Part shown: in pieces, positions 17,719 to 28,152 of the stretch | How the letters are laid out: the number at the start of each line of letters is the position of its first letter | Position numbering within the stretch: position 1 is the first letter of the stretch | NCBI RefSeq assembly: GCF_000518705.1 | Contig: NZ_JAEC01000017.1 | Location: forward strand, 1 to 64,000 | Length of the DNA stretch: 64,000 nucleotides | Reading direction: 5' to 3' | From: Shewanella colwelliana ATCC 39565 | GTDB taxonomy: Bacteria > Pseudomonadota > Gammaproteobacteria > Enterobacterales > Shewanellaceae | The notes under the pieces: generated by a model | What the model was told of the DNA's origin: nothing | Databases searched by the model: none | Seen by the model: the letters and a program-made list of their open reading frames with translations, nothing else | Made by a program: the position numbers and the translations under genes

Positions 17719-18936
17719 TTAGAAATAGTAACCGAAGTTGATGTTTAGGCGTTTGTTGGTTTCACCATCACCGACCATAGTACCGCCGATAAAAGGCTGA
17801 TTCTCTGCGACGACAAAGTCGACATAGGTATACAAGCCGCCAGCAGTTATGGCCATGCCAGTTACGTTCATAAAGGTATCAGCTTGCATTGACGGTTTGT
17901 CGGTAACTAATGAGTAATCATTATAGAAAGTCAGATTGGATATAGGGCCAATATCAACGGGAAGGCTATAAGCGACGTTGGCGATATAGGTAGTTGCTTC
18001 TGACGGAATTGAGTCGTAGAAGTGGTAGGCGGCGACGACAACACGTTCTAGATCCATACCATCAACATCGTATTTATAGTCAGTGACCTGCAACTTAACG
18101 TTCCAGCGGTCATAGTTAATCACACCATGTAAGGCGGCTGCGACGTTGTCGCCATCGGTACCACTTTCAATCTCCAGTTGACCAGCTTGCAATGACACAC
18201 CCAGTTCAATTTTTAGATCATCAAATGCCATATTATGGGCATAACGGCCATTGAACGTATTGAGTTCGGCTGCAGCATTCCCGTCACTCGGGGCATCATA
18301 GATCCCTTCGCCTGGTAAGCGAATCCCAACCACGTCATAGGCATAACGGTCGGTTCGGTCAGAGACATAACCATCAAGGCCACCTTGCTCATCATTTTTG
18401 TAGAAAGCGAGGTCAAGTTGATTATTGTCACCCTTATAGGTGTAATTAAGGCCTAAATCATAGTCATCCTCTAAGCCTAGGTAGAAGTTAGAACTAAAGA
18501 AGTAGTTATTAGACGCGTAAGTCAAAATACCAAACGGCACCTGAGTCACACCAATTTTACCTTGTTGTTTATCATCAAAGTTGTAACCCACCCAAGCATG
18601 ATGGATGACGTTCATGTACTCGAACCAGCGGTATTGCGCTGAAAAAATGATGTCGTCGAGGTTGCCATTAACATCTATGCGAAACAGGTCGAAGTCAAAA
18701 TCACCACTACGATCGCTATTGCCATCGTTATAGTCTTCATAGGAGTATTGGAAACGGGCTGCACCGCCAAATTTAATGGCGTTGCCTTTATCTTGCGCTG
18801 TCTGCTCTTTGTCAGACTCCAACTGATCGATACGCGCTTTAAGCGCCGCGATCTCTTCATCTACTGGCGCAGCATAGGCGTTAGCGGTGAGTGCTAACGC
18901 AATACAGGAGGCCACAAGTGTATGTCGAATCATCAT
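17719..18936 (-). CDS. Outer-membrane porin with N-terminal coiled coil
   Basis: A Sec signal peptide (MMIRHTLVASCIALALTANA, cleavage after AYA) is followed by a short coiled coil (EEIAALKARIDQLESDKE), which often trimerises such porins below the barrel. The remaining 350 residues alternate in beta-strand fashion with many Tyr, Asp and Asn and end in aromatic NFGYYF, the usual C-terminal barrel signal. It resembles phosphate-selective-type (OprO/P-like) porins, but the substrate cannot be read from sequence. It stands alone with its own terminator. Two adjacent ATG codons are possible starts behind AAGGA. Confidence 0.8.
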   Translation of the reverse strand: MMIRHTLVASCIALALTANAYAAPVDEEIAALKARIDQLESDKEQTAQDKGNAIKFGGAARFQYSYEDYNDGNSDRSGDFDFDLFRIDVNGNLDDIIFSAQYRWFEYMNVIHHAWVGYNFDDKQQGKIGVTQVPFGILTYASNNYFFSSNFYLGLEDDYDLGLNYTYKGDNNQLDLAFYKNDEQGGLDGYVSDRTDRYAYDVVGIRLPGEGIYDAPSDGNAAAELNTFNGRYAHNMAFDDLKIELGVSLQAGQLEIESGTDGDNVAAALHGVINYDRWNVKLQVTDYKYDVDGMDLERVVVAAYHFYDSIPSEATTYIANVAYSLPVDIGPISNLTFYNDYSLVTDKPSMQADTFMNVTGMAITAGGLYTYVDFVVAENQPFIGGTMVGDGETNKRLNINFGYYF

Positions 18937-19530
18937 TTATCCTTGTTTGCTCAAATTGTTTTGTGAGTCGTTGTTAGTAGAAGAACCTGATTGCTAGGCA
19001 CAAGTGATTCTTCCTAGTTTCGTTGGTTTTATGGTATTTGCTACTCTCAGTTGGGACTCAACGGTGAGTCCCATTTATCAGCGTTCATACTCATATAGCG
19101 AATGTATTGTATACATGCCGCCCTTAATAATAGTTAGTGTTGAAACTACTCGTGCTGGTTTTTTGTCGAGCGACCATTATTGTTTAACTCTTATTTTCCA
19201 AAATATAAGAAAAAGATATTAAAAGTAGTGGTTAAACCGTAACATATGCGGCCTTTGCTTAACAGTTTTGTGCGTAAAAGTTGTTATCTGAAACGAATTT
19301 TCGTATTGGCATTGTTAGTGGACTAACTAATTTTGGCGGCTTAGAAACCTAAATTTAGGACGACGCTGTTGATGCCTAGCCTTTTAACCTCTGATTTGAG
19401 GTGGAAACAACGTCGGTGAGGTTTGTGTGTTAGTGAGGTGTCAAGCAATGACATTTTATCAGGCTTTTTTAGCATGGTTAGCGCTGATTAGGTTACGGCT
19501 GTCAAAACCTTCAATAGATTGGCGGTGGGG
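18937..19530. other. Porin upstream region, no gene supported
   Basis: The 594 bases between the porin and the solute-binding gene hold short frames that lack ribosome-binding sites and do not look coding. The only notable content is a nested structure at 19345-19424 (separate entry). The porin promoter should lie at 18940-19050, but I cannot pick clear hexamers. Confidence 0.5.
19345..19424. other. Nested inverted-repeat structure of about 80 bases
   Basis: AAACCT (19345-19350) pairs with AGGTTT (19419-19424). Inside, CGACGCTGTT (19361-19370) pairs with AACAACGTCG (19406-19415) with one mismatch. ACCTC-TGATTT-GAGGT (19387-19402) forms an apical hairpin, and CCTAAATTTAGG (19348-19359) is itself palindromic. 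This could be a structured RNA, a decayed mobile palindrome or chance. Confidence 0.35.
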
Positions 19531-19531
19531 T

Positions 19532-20338
19532 TTACTGAATGTCTGCTGTCGACTTTTTAGACTGCAAGCCAGGTGTATATTTTGAGTAAATTTGATCGTG
19601 TAGCGGACTGTCTTTTAATGCTTCAAAGTGCTGATTAAATGCATCTCTTGCTGCTTTGCTTCTAAATAAAAAACCACAATGGTTTTGTCCAAATAACGGA
19701 AACATATCCACGCTCTGCTGGGTATTTATGATTGCTTTTTGGCTTACTAAGCCCTGATAGTATTTGAAAATTTGTAAGTCCATCTGGATCACATCGACCC
19801 GTTTGAGGTAGAGCATTTTGATTTGGTTTTCTTGATTGTAGGTTTCAGCATAATTGGGGTTCGCGCGAACCATCTCGACATATTCCCCACCCAGTGTATT
19901 CGCTGCACCTTGCCAAGACAGCACGTTTAAAGTGGTTAAGTCCATAATCTTGTCAAATTGATAATTGCGTTCAGAGAGTGAAATTGCAAAATTCTCATAG
20001 CGATAAAACAGCAGTGATAGATAACCTTCGAGACCTTCTTTGGCTACCATACTGGGGGTTATATCGGTAACCACATCAACCTGATGCTTTATATAGGCTG
20101 TCACACGTCTAGCATAGGGGTAGTATACCGGCACGACTTGATACCCCGCGGGCTCAACACTGGCACGAGTGATATCCAGCAAAATTCCGCTATCGGTATC
20201 GGCAAATACCCATGGGGGTAAACTATTTCCGTAGGCAATTCTCAATGGCGTAGCACCTGCAACCGTCGGCCAAATAAATAACGCCACAGCGAGCCATTTC
20301 AAGCAGGCTCTTGGAATAAGAATCAAGAACTCAGTCAT
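19532..20338 (-). CDS. Periplasmic solute-binding protein, family 3-like
   Basis: From ATG 20338 the protein has 268 residues; a GTG at 20359 would add seven. A hydrophobic signal segment (WLAVALFIWPTVAGA) precedes the mature start TPLRIAYGNSLPPWVF. The pattern ILLDITRASVEPAGYQV then QVDVVTDITPSM fits the bilobed family 3 fold. No permease or ATPase gene is adjacent, so it is an orphan binding protein, a group common in Shewanella and not always linked to transport. The ligand cannot be inferred. The ribosome-binding site is poor for both starts. Confidence 0.75.
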   Translation of the reverse strand: MTEFLILIPRACLKWLAVALFIWPTVAGATPLRIAYGNSLPPWVFADTDSGILLDITRASVEPAGYQVVPVYYPYARRVTAYIKHQVDVVTDITPSMVAKEGLEGYLSLLFYRYENFAISLSERNYQFDKIMDLTTLNVLSWQGAANTLGGEYVEMVRANPNYAETYNQENQIKMLYLKRVDVIQMDLQIFKYYQGLVSQKAIINTQQSVDMFPLFGQNHCGFLFRSKAARDAFNQHFEALKDSPLHDQIYSKYTPGLQSKKSTADIQ

Positions 20339-20789
20339 CCGTATGGGTCCAGTATGCACAGTTAAGCGAGTGCATTAAGTATAATGCATAATTTTCTACC
20401 TAGATTGGCATGCAAATCCATGCATCGAAATCTTCTGGTCATCCATAGTGAAGTAACACTGCTCGATTGGGTGTGCTCTGCAATTGTTTGTGTGCCTGTT
20501 GCTAGCCTGTAATGGCAGCTGAAAATGATCGGGAAGGGATTGGCTTGCTCGACGGTCAAGGCCATTCGCTGCGAGGTGTTGAAGCGCGTGTTGAGTTAGG
20601 GCGAAAATTCGGATTAGATGTACCAGATCAAGAAGGGGCGACTTTGTTAGGCAGTGACTTCGGCCTTGATTAAGGGGGGATTTTAGCGTGCCCAAACAGC
20701 CCCTTAATAGAGTGGGGCTGTTTGGGCACAGTGTGGTTTGACGATGTCGGTGCGGTCATTAAGCTGGGTAGCGTCATGACCGCCTTTAT
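20339..20789. other. Intergenic region between SBP gene and add
   Basis: A plus-strand frame of 54 codons at 20513-20677 (MAAENDREGIGLLDGQGHSL, ending GSDFGLD) has plausible coding composition but no ribosome-binding site and no recognised relative; it may be a gene remnant. Minus-strand frames across the same bases look like shadows. The hairpin at 20688-20729 is listed separately. Confidence 0.35.
20688..20729. terminator. Perfect 16-base stem-loop downstream of add
   Basis: A 16-base arm beginning GTGCCCAAACAG pairs without mismatch with its complement ending TTTGGGCAC across a ten-base loop. It lies 60 bases beyond the add stop codon on the minus strand. There is no good T run on either side, so it may be an mRNA 3'-end stabiliser or a factor-dependent site rather than a classic terminator. 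Confidence 0.5.
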
Positions 20790-21785
20790 CTATTTGGCGA
20801 AACTTAGCAGATGTTGTTTGACGTCGTTAGAGGTAAAAGCCTGATCGATACTGGTGCGGTAGATGTTGTAGTAATCCGCTTCAGACAGATCAAATGTTTG
20901 CATGATTTTGCGCACTTCATCGGTCATTGTAGTATTCGATACCGTGCGGTTGTCGGTGTTGATGGTTGTTGGTAAATTATCATCGTAAAATGCCTTGATG
21001 GGGTGGTCACTGAGCACCTCAACCGCTTTGGTTTGAATATTACTGCTCGGACAAGTTTCTAAGCCAACATTGTGCAGTTTAACTTGCTGATAGGCCCCTT
21101 CATGACTCGTGATATGAATACCGTGTCCAACGCGCTGAGCATGAAGCAAAGTGATTGCATCAAAGACGTTTTGGCCAACGCCTTGCTCTCCCGCATGAAT
21201 GGTGATGTTGTAACCTTTTTGTTTAGCGTATTCAGCGTAAGGAATAAACGCTTCGCAAAAGCCGGGTAACTCGGCTCCCGCTAAATCAAATGCTGCAACA
21301 CCTTTGTTAAGAAACGCTGCACCGGCATCAATGACGGCGTAGATATTGTCTTTGGGGAAGGTTCTTAATATCGATAAAATATAGTTACCCTTGATATCAT
21401 ACTTTTGCTCAGCGCGTTGCATTCCTGCAACGGCGGCCGCAATAATGTCATCAAAGCTAAGGCCTTGCTGTTGGTGCAACTGTGGACCAAAGCGGACCTC
21501 TAAATATTTAACATTTTCTAGGGCAGCATCTTCAAACAACTCAAAGGAGGTGCGCTCAATGGCGTCGGCGGTCTGCATCACGGATAGTGGCAGCTCGAAA
21601 CGCATTAAATACTCTTCTAAGTTGGGACAGGTTTCCGGCGCAATCATCAATGCATTGATTTCATTAATGTCTTGGCTGGGTAATGATAGATTTTGGCTAG
21701 CTGCAAGATCGATAATTGTTTGTGGGCGAACACTACCGTCTAAGTGACAATGAAGATCGATCTTGGGTAAGCTTAAATAATTCAT
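20790..21785 (-). CDS. add: Adenosine deaminase
   Basis: The 331-residue enzyme hydrolyses adenosine and deoxyadenosine to inosine forms in purine salvage. Zinc ligands and catalytic residues are visible in order: LHCHLDGS near residue 12, HAGE near 198, GHGIH near 220 and [10 protein letters not shown] near 280, where Asp binds zinc. The length fits the family. It stands alone between two gene-free stretches; a TATAAT on the minus strand at 21862-21857 is a candidate -10 box. Confidence 0.96.
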   Translation of the reverse strand: MNYLSLPKIDLHCHLDGSVRPQTIIDLAASQNLSLPSQDINEINALMIAPETCPNLEEYLMRFELPLSVMQTADAIERTSFELFEDAALENVKYLEVRFGPQLHQQQGLSFDDIIAAAVAGMQRAEQKYDIKGNYILSILRTFPKDNIYAVIDAGAAFLNKGVAAFDLAGAELPGFCEAFIPYAEYAKQKGYNITIHAGEQGVGQNVFDAITLLHAQRVGHGIHITSHEGAYQQVKLHNVGLETCPSSNIQTKAVEVLSDHPIKAFYDDNLPTTINTDNRTVSNTTMTDEVRKIMQTFDLSEADYYNIYRTSIDQAFTSNDVKQHLLSFAK

Positions 21786-22355
21786 GAGTCTCTACCTTTA
21801 TGAGATAACGCCAAATTTGCTCTATTAATGAATGCAAGCGCTCGACTTCCATACTGATTATAGATAGACAATATCTGGCTGGGTATAAAGTTACAGACTT
21901 CATAATCAAGAATTTAAGGCTCTTGGTAGAAACTCCCAAACCATATTATTGGGATTATACGAAGCGATTTTTCGGACTATACCATCCCAGATACTGCCAT
22001 GCAACGGCCGTAATGTGTTTATGTTAATGGAATATCTCAATAGTGTGAAGCCAATATAGTTGAGTCGCTAACAAAAGCAAAATGCCAGCTATAGCGACAG
22101 ATTGTGATTGGTATAAAGAGTGTTTATTCCTCTTTCGGGGCGATTACCTAATGAAGAGTGAGTGCGGTAGGTTGAACACGCTGTTGATCTGACTGTGGCC
22201 AATAACGCTTATCGACAATGTATAGCGTAATATCAATCGGTGGTTGTTTATGAGTCATAAAAAAACGCCTAGATCACTCTAGGCGTTTTTATTTATTTGC
22301 TGTCAGTCATGACGATACAAACTCAATTCATTCAGTCTGAGTTAACCCGTCTAAT
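21786..22355. other. Intergenic region between add and proS
   Basis: A 36-codon minus-strand frame at 22148-22258 (MTHKQPPIDITLYIVD...) has no ribosome-binding site and begins right beside the proS terminator; I do not call it a gene. Apart from that terminator and the add upstream region I see nothing. Confidence 0.45.
22261..22290. terminator. proS terminator
   Basis: AAAAACGCCTAGA pairs with TCTAGGCGTTTTT across TCAC; the symmetric A and T runs allow termination in both directions. Confidence 0.9.
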
Positions 22356-24065
22356 CTAGCTATTAGACTTAATGAAGTCGATGATTTTATCGAATGGGAT
22401 ATCTTGCTTTTCACCCGTGCGACGATTCTTATATTCGAATACGCCATTGTCGATGTTACGATCTCCAATCACGATAACATGTGGCAAACCAATTAGCTCC
22501 ATATCGGCAAACATCACACCTGGGCGCTCTTTACGGTCGTCAAACAGTACTTCGATACCCGCATCATTAAGGTCTTTATACAGCTGTTCAGCCATATCTT
22601 TGACGCGATGTGACTTATGCATGTTCATCGGTAAGATACCGACTTTGAATGGCGCAATGGCTTCTGGCCAGATGATACCGCGATCATCATGGTTTTGCTC
22701 AATGGCTGCGGCAACGATGCGGCTAACACCGACACCGTAGCAACCCATGAGTAGGGTTTTTGACTTACCGTTCTCATCTAGAACGTTAGCGCCCATAGAC
22801 TCTGAGTAGTTAGTTCCTAACTGGAAGATATGACCCACTTCGATACCGCGCAGTAGACCGATAGTACCTTGACCACATGGGCTGGCTTCGCCTTCAATCA
22901 CATTACGTAGGTCGGCTACCTCTGCTTGTGGCAGGTCTCGCTCCCAGTTAATACCCACATAATGCTTACCATCTTGGTTAGCACCAGCTGAAAAATCGCT
23001 CATGATATTAACACTGTGGTCAATATATACTGGGATCTCAAGGCCAACTGGACCTAATGAACCAGGTCCTGCGCCAAGGGCTTTACGGATATCGGCTTCA
23101 TCGGCCATTTCGAACGGTGCAAGCACCGCGTCAATTTTTTCCGCTTTCACTTCATTTAGCTCATGATCGCCACGAACGATGATAGCAACTAGCGGTGTCT
23201 CCTCGCTCGCACCCTTAACTATAATGGTCTTAACTGTTTTTTCGATAGCGATACCATGTTGCTCAACCAGCTCTTCGATAGTTTTAGCATTTGGCGTGTC
23301 GATAACGCTCATTTCCATCGTTGCTACGCCACGAGGCTCTGTTGGGATTGGCGCTTCGGCTTTCTCGATGTTAGCGGCGTAATCACTCTCAGTAGAGTAG
23401 GCGATTAAATCTTCACCACTATTGGCCAGTACGTGGAACTCATGGGACAGGCTACCCCCGATTGAACCGGTATCGGCCAATACAGGACGGAAGGCTAGAC
23501 CCATACGGCCTAGAATATTGCTGTAGGCGCTATACATGTCTTGGTAGGTGGCGTCCATCGTGTCTTGATCAAGATGGAAAGAGTAGGCATCTTTCATCAA
23601 GAACTCACGTGAGCGCATCACACCAAAACGTGGACGTACTTCATCACGGAACTTAGTTTGGATCTGGTAAAGGTTTAGTGGTAACTGCTTATAAGAGTTC
23701 ACTTCTTTACGCACGATATCGGTGATCACTTCTTCATGGGTTGGGCCTAAGACGAAGTCACGGTTGTGACGGTCTTGGAAGCGCAGTAGCTCAGGACCAA
23801 ACTTTTCCCAACGACCCGTTTCAACCCAAAGATCTGCTGGCTGAACCATGGGCATTAAGATCTCAACAGCACCTGCATTGTTCATCTCTTCACGAACGAT
23901 TGCTTCAACCTTACGCAATACACGTAAGCCTGTCGGCAACCAGCTGTAAAGACCTGATGCGTTACGACGGATCATACCCGCACGTAGCATTAATTGATGA
24001 CTAATCACCTCAGCGTTAGCTGGGGTCTCTTTTTGTGTTGACAGCAGGTACTTGCTAACTCGCAT
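22356..24065 (-). CDS. proS: Proline--tRNA ligase
   Basis: I start at ATG 24065 (569 aa, [20 protein letters not shown]), which matches the family N-terminus; a longer frame adds 21 unrelated residues. The class II core shows motif 2 ([25 protein letters not shown]) and motif 3 ([13 protein letters not shown]). Between them, about residues 225-385, lies the YbaK-like editing insertion typical of bacterial ProS, which clears Ala-tRNA-Pro. The C-terminal anticodon-binding domain includes [18 protein letters not shown]. It charges tRNA-Pro in the cytosol. Confidence 0.97.
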   Translation of the reverse strand: MRVSKYLLSTQKETPANAEVISHQLMLRAGMIRRNASGLYSWLPTGLRVLRKVEAIVREEMNNAGAVEILMPMVQPADLWVETGRWEKFGPELLRFQDRHNRDFVLGPTHEEVITDIVRKEVNSYKQLPLNLYQIQTKFRDEVRPRFGVMRSREFLMKDAYSFHLDQDTMDATYQDMYSAYSNILGRMGLAFRPVLADTGSIGGSLSHEFHVLANSGEDLIAYSTESDYAANIEKAEAPIPTEPRGVATMEMSVIDTPNAKTIEELVEQHGIAIEKTVKTIIVKGASEETPLVAIIVRGDHELNEVKAEKIDAVLAPFEMADEADIRKALGAGPGSLGPVGLEIPVYIDHSVNIMSDFSAGANQDGKHYVGINWERDLPQAEVADLRNVIEGEASPCGQGTIGLLRGIEVGHIFQLGTNYSESMGANVLDENGKSKTLLMGCYGVGVSRIVAAAIEQNHDDRGIIWPEAIAPFKVGILPMNMHKSHRVKDMAEQLYKDLNDAGIEVLFDDRKERPGVMFADMELIGLPHVIVIGDRNIDNGVFEYKNRRTGEKQDIPFDKIIDFIKSNS

Positions 24066-24427
24066 TCCCAATATCCAGTTTAATAGTGAAATAGGCCGAC
24101 ATTTTAGCACCCTGTGTCTTGATGTCACCTAGTTTGTGAGCTGGTTGAGTCGCGATTGCCTGCGGGGAGGGACTAACGGCTAAAACCACGCTAAATCGAT
24201 GATGTGTCAAAGAGTGAACAAAGATGACAAGGTTCAAATATGCCCTTAAAAACCCTAGCGGTACCGAATATGTCGCACATAAAGCGGCTTAAAATTTGCT
24301 TTATTAGTACGAACAAGGATACTTTTGCTAAATTGGAACCATTGCAGTGCCATTAACATTTTGTGTCGAGAATATTCGGCCTGCTAATAGCTTGCTAGGC
24401 TCGCCTAGCGAACAGGGAGTTTGACTA
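24066..24427. other. Divergent region between proS and a GNAT gene
   Basis: This gap of 362 bases contains the promoters for both flanking genes. A minus-strand frame reaching from 24237 into proS is a shadow. I cannot name promoters or operators with confidence. Confidence 0.4.
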
Positions 24428-24964
24428 TTGGAAATAAGAGTCGCAACACGTTCAGATTTACCCGCTTTTTTTGAATACCTTGATAAGCAGATAAGAGAGA
24501 ATGGCGCTGATGACTTTCCACTGTTTCAGCCCATGTCCCGTGACGAGTCATATTTGAACGACGCGATGAGAACGCGCTTTACTCAAGGTATCGACAAGAT
24601 GATAGGGGAGAGTGGTTGGCGTAAAATGTGGTTAGCAATGGTCGACGACAGGGTGGTGGGTCACATAGATATTCGACCGCATCCAGAGAATCATACCCAG
24701 CATCGTGCACTATTGGGGATGGGCGTTGACTTGGCGATTCGTGGTCAAGGCCTTGCTGGAAAATTGCTTAATACCTTGTTTGATTGGACGGCGAATAGCA
24801 GCCATTTGGAGTATCTTGATTTGTGGGTGCTATCTGATAATCAAGCGGCTTATAAGCTCTACCAGCGCAATGATTTTATTAAATGCGGTGAAGTGAATGA
24901 CATGTTCAAGATTGATGGTCGCTCACTCTCTTACACCATGATGTCGCGTCGAACTGCGCTCTAA
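24428..24964 (+). CDS. GNAT-family N-acetyltransferase
   Basis: The 178-residue protein starts with TTG at 24428, nine bases after GGGAG. The GNAT fold is visible: N-terminal MEIRVATRSDLPAFFEYLD, central strand MWLAMVDDRVVGHIDIR, acetyl-CoA loop GVDLAIRGQGLAGKLL (the R/QxxGxG/A motif) and LDLWVLSDNQAAYKLYQRNDF, where N and Y are the usual motif B residues. The substrate is unknown. It is followed by a strong bidirectional terminator, so it is a single-gene unit divergent from proS. Confidence 0.9.
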   Translation: MEIRVATRSDLPAFFEYLDKQIRENGADDFPLFQPMSRDESYLNDAMRTRFTQGIDKMIGESGWRKMWLAMVDDRVVGHIDIRPHPENHTQHRALLGMGVDLAIRGQGLAGKLLNTLFDWTANSSHLEYLDLWVLSDNQAAYKLYQRNDFIKCGEVNDMFKIDGRSLSYTMMSRRTAL

Positions 24965-24986
24965 TCTCATCAGGGATTAATCGAAT

Positions 24987-25014
24987 AAAAAGGGAGGCTT
25001 TCGCCTCCCTTTTT
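24987..25014. terminator. Bidirectional terminator between GNAT gene and M28 peptidase gene
   Basis: AAAAAGGGAGGC pairs with GCCTCCCTTTTT across TTTC. It can stop both converging transcripts. Confidence 0.92.
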
Positions 25015-25022
25015 CAATCCTT

Positions 25023-26609
25023 TTATAAGCCATCTTGCGCGCGGCGCTTCTTAAAATCAGAGGCTTCGAGCCATTTAGGCCAATCACTGCTATTGGCTAA
25101 CTGATTTAATATATCGCTGATAAGACTCAAATCTTGCGCGACGCCACCAAGATCCCAATTGGGAGCATAATCATCGGCTCCCTGATGGTATTTATGGGCG
25201 ATATAGTCTGGGTCGGTATCACCTAGGCTCATAAACATTAAGCCTGGTACGCCTTGCTTGGCGAGCGCAAAATGATCTGAGCGGAACATCAAGCCATTTT
25301 GGGGACGCGGATCGGCTTTAACCCAGCGACCGTTCGCTTTCGCTGCCTTATCTAAGTAGCTCTCTAGCTCAGAGACTCCTTCACCATAGCGTAAAATGTA
25401 ATCGACCCCTTTACCAACATTCATGCCATCGATATTTAAAAATGACACCAATTTTTTGGTGGCAACGGGAGGATGCTCGGCAAAATATTGCGCCCCAATC
25501 AGTCCCGTTTCTTCGGCGGTAAAGGCGGCAAATAGCATAGAACGTTTTGGCGCATCATCACCTGTTAACCCTTTGAAGTGACGGGCAAGTTGCAATACCC
25601 CTGCGACGCCAGAGGCATTGTCGACTGCACCATTATAAATACGTGTTTTGCCATCTTGAACCGTTTTACCTAAGTGATCCCAATGGGCATGCATCACTAG
25701 CCACTCATCTGCTTGGCTGGTGCCTGGCAACAAGCCTGCAATATTATAGGAGGTGGCGAGCTCAATCTCATTGTCTAGCGTGAGGTTGGCTTTTAGATTG
25801 AGGGGAATGGCTTTGAATCCGGGCTTGGCAGCGGTTAGCTTGAGTTGATCGTAATTGCGTCCTGCAGCGGTAAATACCTTTTGTGCCACACTGTGCTGTA
25901 TCCAGCCCATGACGCCAACTTGAGACAAGTTGTTATTGTTATCCACTAAAGTGTATTTGGTGTTGGTATTGCTGTTTTGCACCACATTCCAGCCATATGC
26001 TGCGGGTGCGGTCTCATGGACGATAAATACCGCTTTCGCCCCTTGTCTGGCCGCTTCCTCATATTTATAGGTCCAGCGCCCATAATAGGTCATGGCGTTG
26101 CCTTTAAAGAGGTTGGGATCTTGGGTGGCAAAACCGGGATCGTTGACCAGTACGATAACGGTTTTGCCTTTAACGTCGATATTGGCATAATCGTTCCACT
26201 TATATTCAGGCGCATTAATACCATAGCCAACGAAGATAACGTCGCTGTTGTTGACGGCGACTTTTTCTTGGATCTGCTGAGTACGTGCGGTGAACTCTAT
26301 GCCATTGTTAAAGCTTAAATCACCGATGTGGAGCTGCATCGTTTGTGCGGCGCTGATCTTTGCCATCGGCACACTCTGTTTGTAGCTGTCACCAAAGCCT
26401 GGTTTTAGGCCCATCGCTTTATAGGCTGTTTCAAGGTAATCAAGAGTGAGTGTTTCTCCCTTTGACAAGGGGCCGCGTCCTTCGAACTCGTCGCTGGCGA
26501 GGGTTTGTACGTCTTGACGGAAGGAGGCTTGGTCAAACACAAATGGTGCGGCACTGGCGGCTGGCAACAGCAATAGGCAGAGCACACCCAAGAGGCGAGA
26601 GGTATTCAC
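25023..26609 (-). CDS. Secreted M28-family metallopeptidase (aminopeptidase)
   Basis: GTG at 26609 follows AAAGGA at eight bases and begins a signal peptide (LLGVLCLLLLPAASA). The 528-residue product carries a PA-domain-like insertion (about 120-280) and an M28 catalytic domain with the di-zinc ligands in order: HAHWDHLG, NGAVDNASG, FTAEETGLIG, FLNIDGMN and HKYHQGADD. This fits periplasmic or secreted leucyl-type aminopeptidases that act on short peptides. It may be co-transcribed with no neighbour, since a 130-base gap and converging genes surround it. Confidence 0.92.
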   Translation of the reverse strand: MNTSRLLGVLCLLLLPAASAAPFVFDQASFRQDVQTLASDEFEGRGPLSKGETLTLDYLETAYKAMGLKPGFGDSYKQSVPMAKISAAQTMQLHIGDLSFNNGIEFTARTQQIQEKVAVNNSDVIFVGYGINAPEYKWNDYANIDVKGKTVIVLVNDPGFATQDPNLFKGNAMTYYGRWTYKYEEAARQGAKAVFIVHETAPAAYGWNVVQNSNTNTKYTLVDNNNNLSQVGVMGWIQHSVAQKVFTAAGRNYDQLKLTAAKPGFKAIPLNLKANLTLDNEIELATSYNIAGLLPGTSQADEWLVMHAHWDHLGKTVQDGKTRIYNGAVDNASGVAGVLQLARHFKGLTGDDAPKRSMLFAAFTAEETGLIGAQYFAEHPPVATKKLVSFLNIDGMNVGKGVDYILRYGEGVSELESYLDKAAKANGRWVKADPRPQNGLMFRSDHFALAKQGVPGLMFMSLGDTDPDYIAHKYHQGADDYAPNWDLGGVAQDLSLISDILNQLANSSDWPKWLEASDFKKRRAQDGL

Positions 26610-26743
26610 AGACGACGTCCTTTAGTGATGATTATGGATGTTATTGTTAGCGCATTGTAACGCTAATTCCGTCGATGATGATAGTTTATGAGCAAGGCAT
26701 TGCCACAGTCGGAAGGTGGCGTATATGGTTGATCCGCTTTACC

Positions 26744-27388
26744 CTATCTTTTATCTCTTCTATCGCCAATGATTTTGGCTGGATTACCGGCGACGATGGC
26801 GTAATCGGGCACATCTTTGGTGACGACTGCGCCCATGCCAATGACCGCGCAATCACCTATGGCGACACCATCGACAATACCCGCTTGAGCACCAATCCAC
26901 ACATCCTTACCGATAACAATGCCTTGAGAGTTAGCGCTTTGCTGGTAGATTGGACTATCTGGCGACATGCCGTGGTTAAAAGCGTAGATGGTGACATTAT
27001 TGGCGATGCGAGTTTGGTCACCAATGATGATTTTTCCTCGGCCACCATCTAATGAGCAGCCATGGTTGATGGCGACTTCGTTGCCCATAACAATAGGACC
27101 GTGTAAAAAACTATCGGCGGCTATCATACATTGGTCGCCCATCACGATATCACGCCCCGGTTCGGCAAACAGTTTTGCTTGTGGTGCGATAAAACAGTTG
27201 TTACCAATGGATACGGTTTCTACTGCCATCAAATGGGCTTGAATGGCGTCTTGCCAAGGTCTGGCCCAGCTCAGGTGTTTTGGCTTTAATGAGAAATAGA
27301 GCCAAGGCATGTAAGCTAAGCGTTGCTTATGTTGGGCTTGATAATCAATGGCCTCAGACATGTTTTCGGTCCAAGTCCTGTTGTTCAT
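26744..27388 (-). CDS. Hexapeptide-repeat acetyltransferase (maltose/galactoside O-acetyltransferase type)
   Basis: The 214-residue protein has a left-handed beta-helix made of repeated [LIV]GxxxxI units ([50 protein letters not shown]) and the C-terminal AGNPAKIIG motif shared by sugar O-acetyltransferases; the catalytic His is in YAFNHGMSP. The start at 27388 overlaps the end of trmO by 35 bases, with GAGG upstream, so the two are translationally linked. It probably acetylates a hydroxyl group of a sugar or polysaccharide; the acceptor cannot be inferred. Confidence 0.88.
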   Translation of the reverse strand: MNNRTWTENMSEAIDYQAQHKQRLAYMPWLYFSLKPKHLSWARPWQDAIQAHLMAVETVSIGNNCFIAPQAKLFAEPGRDIVMGDQCMIAADSFLHGPIVMGNEVAINHGCSLDGGRGKIIIGDQTRIANNVTIYAFNHGMSPDSPIYQQSANSQGIVIGKDVWIGAQAGIVDGVAIGDCAVIGMGAVVTKDVPDYAIVAGNPAKIIGDRRDKR

Positions 27389-28115
27389 TGGCGCCCTCGG
27401 CTATGGTCGAGCGCCGTATCGCTTCGACGATTATCACTTCATCAACCACTCGCCACAAAATATCTAAATCGTATAGTGCGACTTGATACTGCTTAGGGTC
27501 GGCTTTCGCTTTCTTGTAAGCTGGTCTTGGGTCTTGGGCGAGTACGCCTTCAATAATAGCTTGCAGGTTAGGGTATTGTTGTTGCTCATATTTGGCCAAT
27601 TGAGCGACCACATCATTAGCAAATTTAACTTTGGCTAATATAGGTGCCTCATGGGCAATACCACCCTGTGCATCGCTAATGGCATCGGAAAAGGGGATGT
27701 AAGGTTTAATGTCTAAAATGGGCGTGCCATCGAGCAGATCCATCGCCGAGATCTCTAACACCACCTTACCTTTGCGCTGATGGATGCCGTGCAGTTTCAC
27801 TACGGATTGACCTATACCGTTGGGTCGAAAAGTTGAGCGAGTCGCAAAGACCCCTAATTTTTCATTGCCGCCCAAACGCGGTGGTCTTACCGTGGTTTTC
27901 CAGCCCTGTGCTAAGTTTTCGTGAAAGCTAAATAGCAGCCAGATGTGAGAGTACTGCTCAAGCCCACGTACAGTGTCGATATGATTGAACGGGGCTTGTA
28001 GTTCAACATATCCGCGGGCGGCCGTGACTAGGCCTGGTTGTCTAGGTATGCCGAATTTTTGCTTATAGGGGCTGCGGCAAATCGCCACTGCCTGAATTTC
28101 ACGGGTCATGGTCAT
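27354..28115 (-). CDS. trmO: tRNA (t6A37) N6-methyltransferase TrmO
   Basis: TrmO (formerly YaeB/TsaA) methylates N6 of t6A37 in tRNA-Thr using S-adenosylmethionine. The 253-residue sequence has the VirR/TsaA-type beta-barrel motifs: [45 protein letters not shown], and a C-terminal domain with [16 protein letters not shown]. It lies 37 bases after rcsF on the same strand, an order also found in E. coli near proS, so the neighbourhood is an old conserved cluster that has been opened by insertions. Confidence 0.93.
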   Translation of the reverse strand: MTMTREIQAVAICRSPYKQKFGIPRQPGLVTAARGYVELQAPFNHIDTVRGLEQYSHIWLLFSFHENLAQGWKTTVRPPRLGGNEKLGVFATRSTFRPNGIGQSVVKLHGIHQRKGKVVLEISAMDLLDGTPILDIKPYIPFSDAISDAQGGIAHEAPILAKVKFANDVVAQLAKYEQQQYPNLQAIIEGVLAQDPRPAYKKAKADPKQYQVALYDLDILWRVVDEVIIVEAIRRSTIAEGANEQQDLDRKHV

Positions 28116-28152
28116 TAATTAGGTTTCTTCTGCGGTGCAGGGCGATGATAGA

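Noticed and set aside
19004-19222. 72-codon frame upstream of the porin
   Set aside because: No ribosome-binding site and unlikely composition.
20362-20695. Minus-strand frames of 67 and 99 codons between the SBP gene and add
   Set aside because: They overlap each other in different frames and show no coding bias or start signal.
22148-22258. 36-codon minus-strand frame beside the proS terminator
   Set aside because: No ribosome-binding site; the start touches the terminator hairpin.
24055-24237. 60-codon frame overlapping the proS start
   Set aside because: It shifts frame relative to proS and covers its promoter region.
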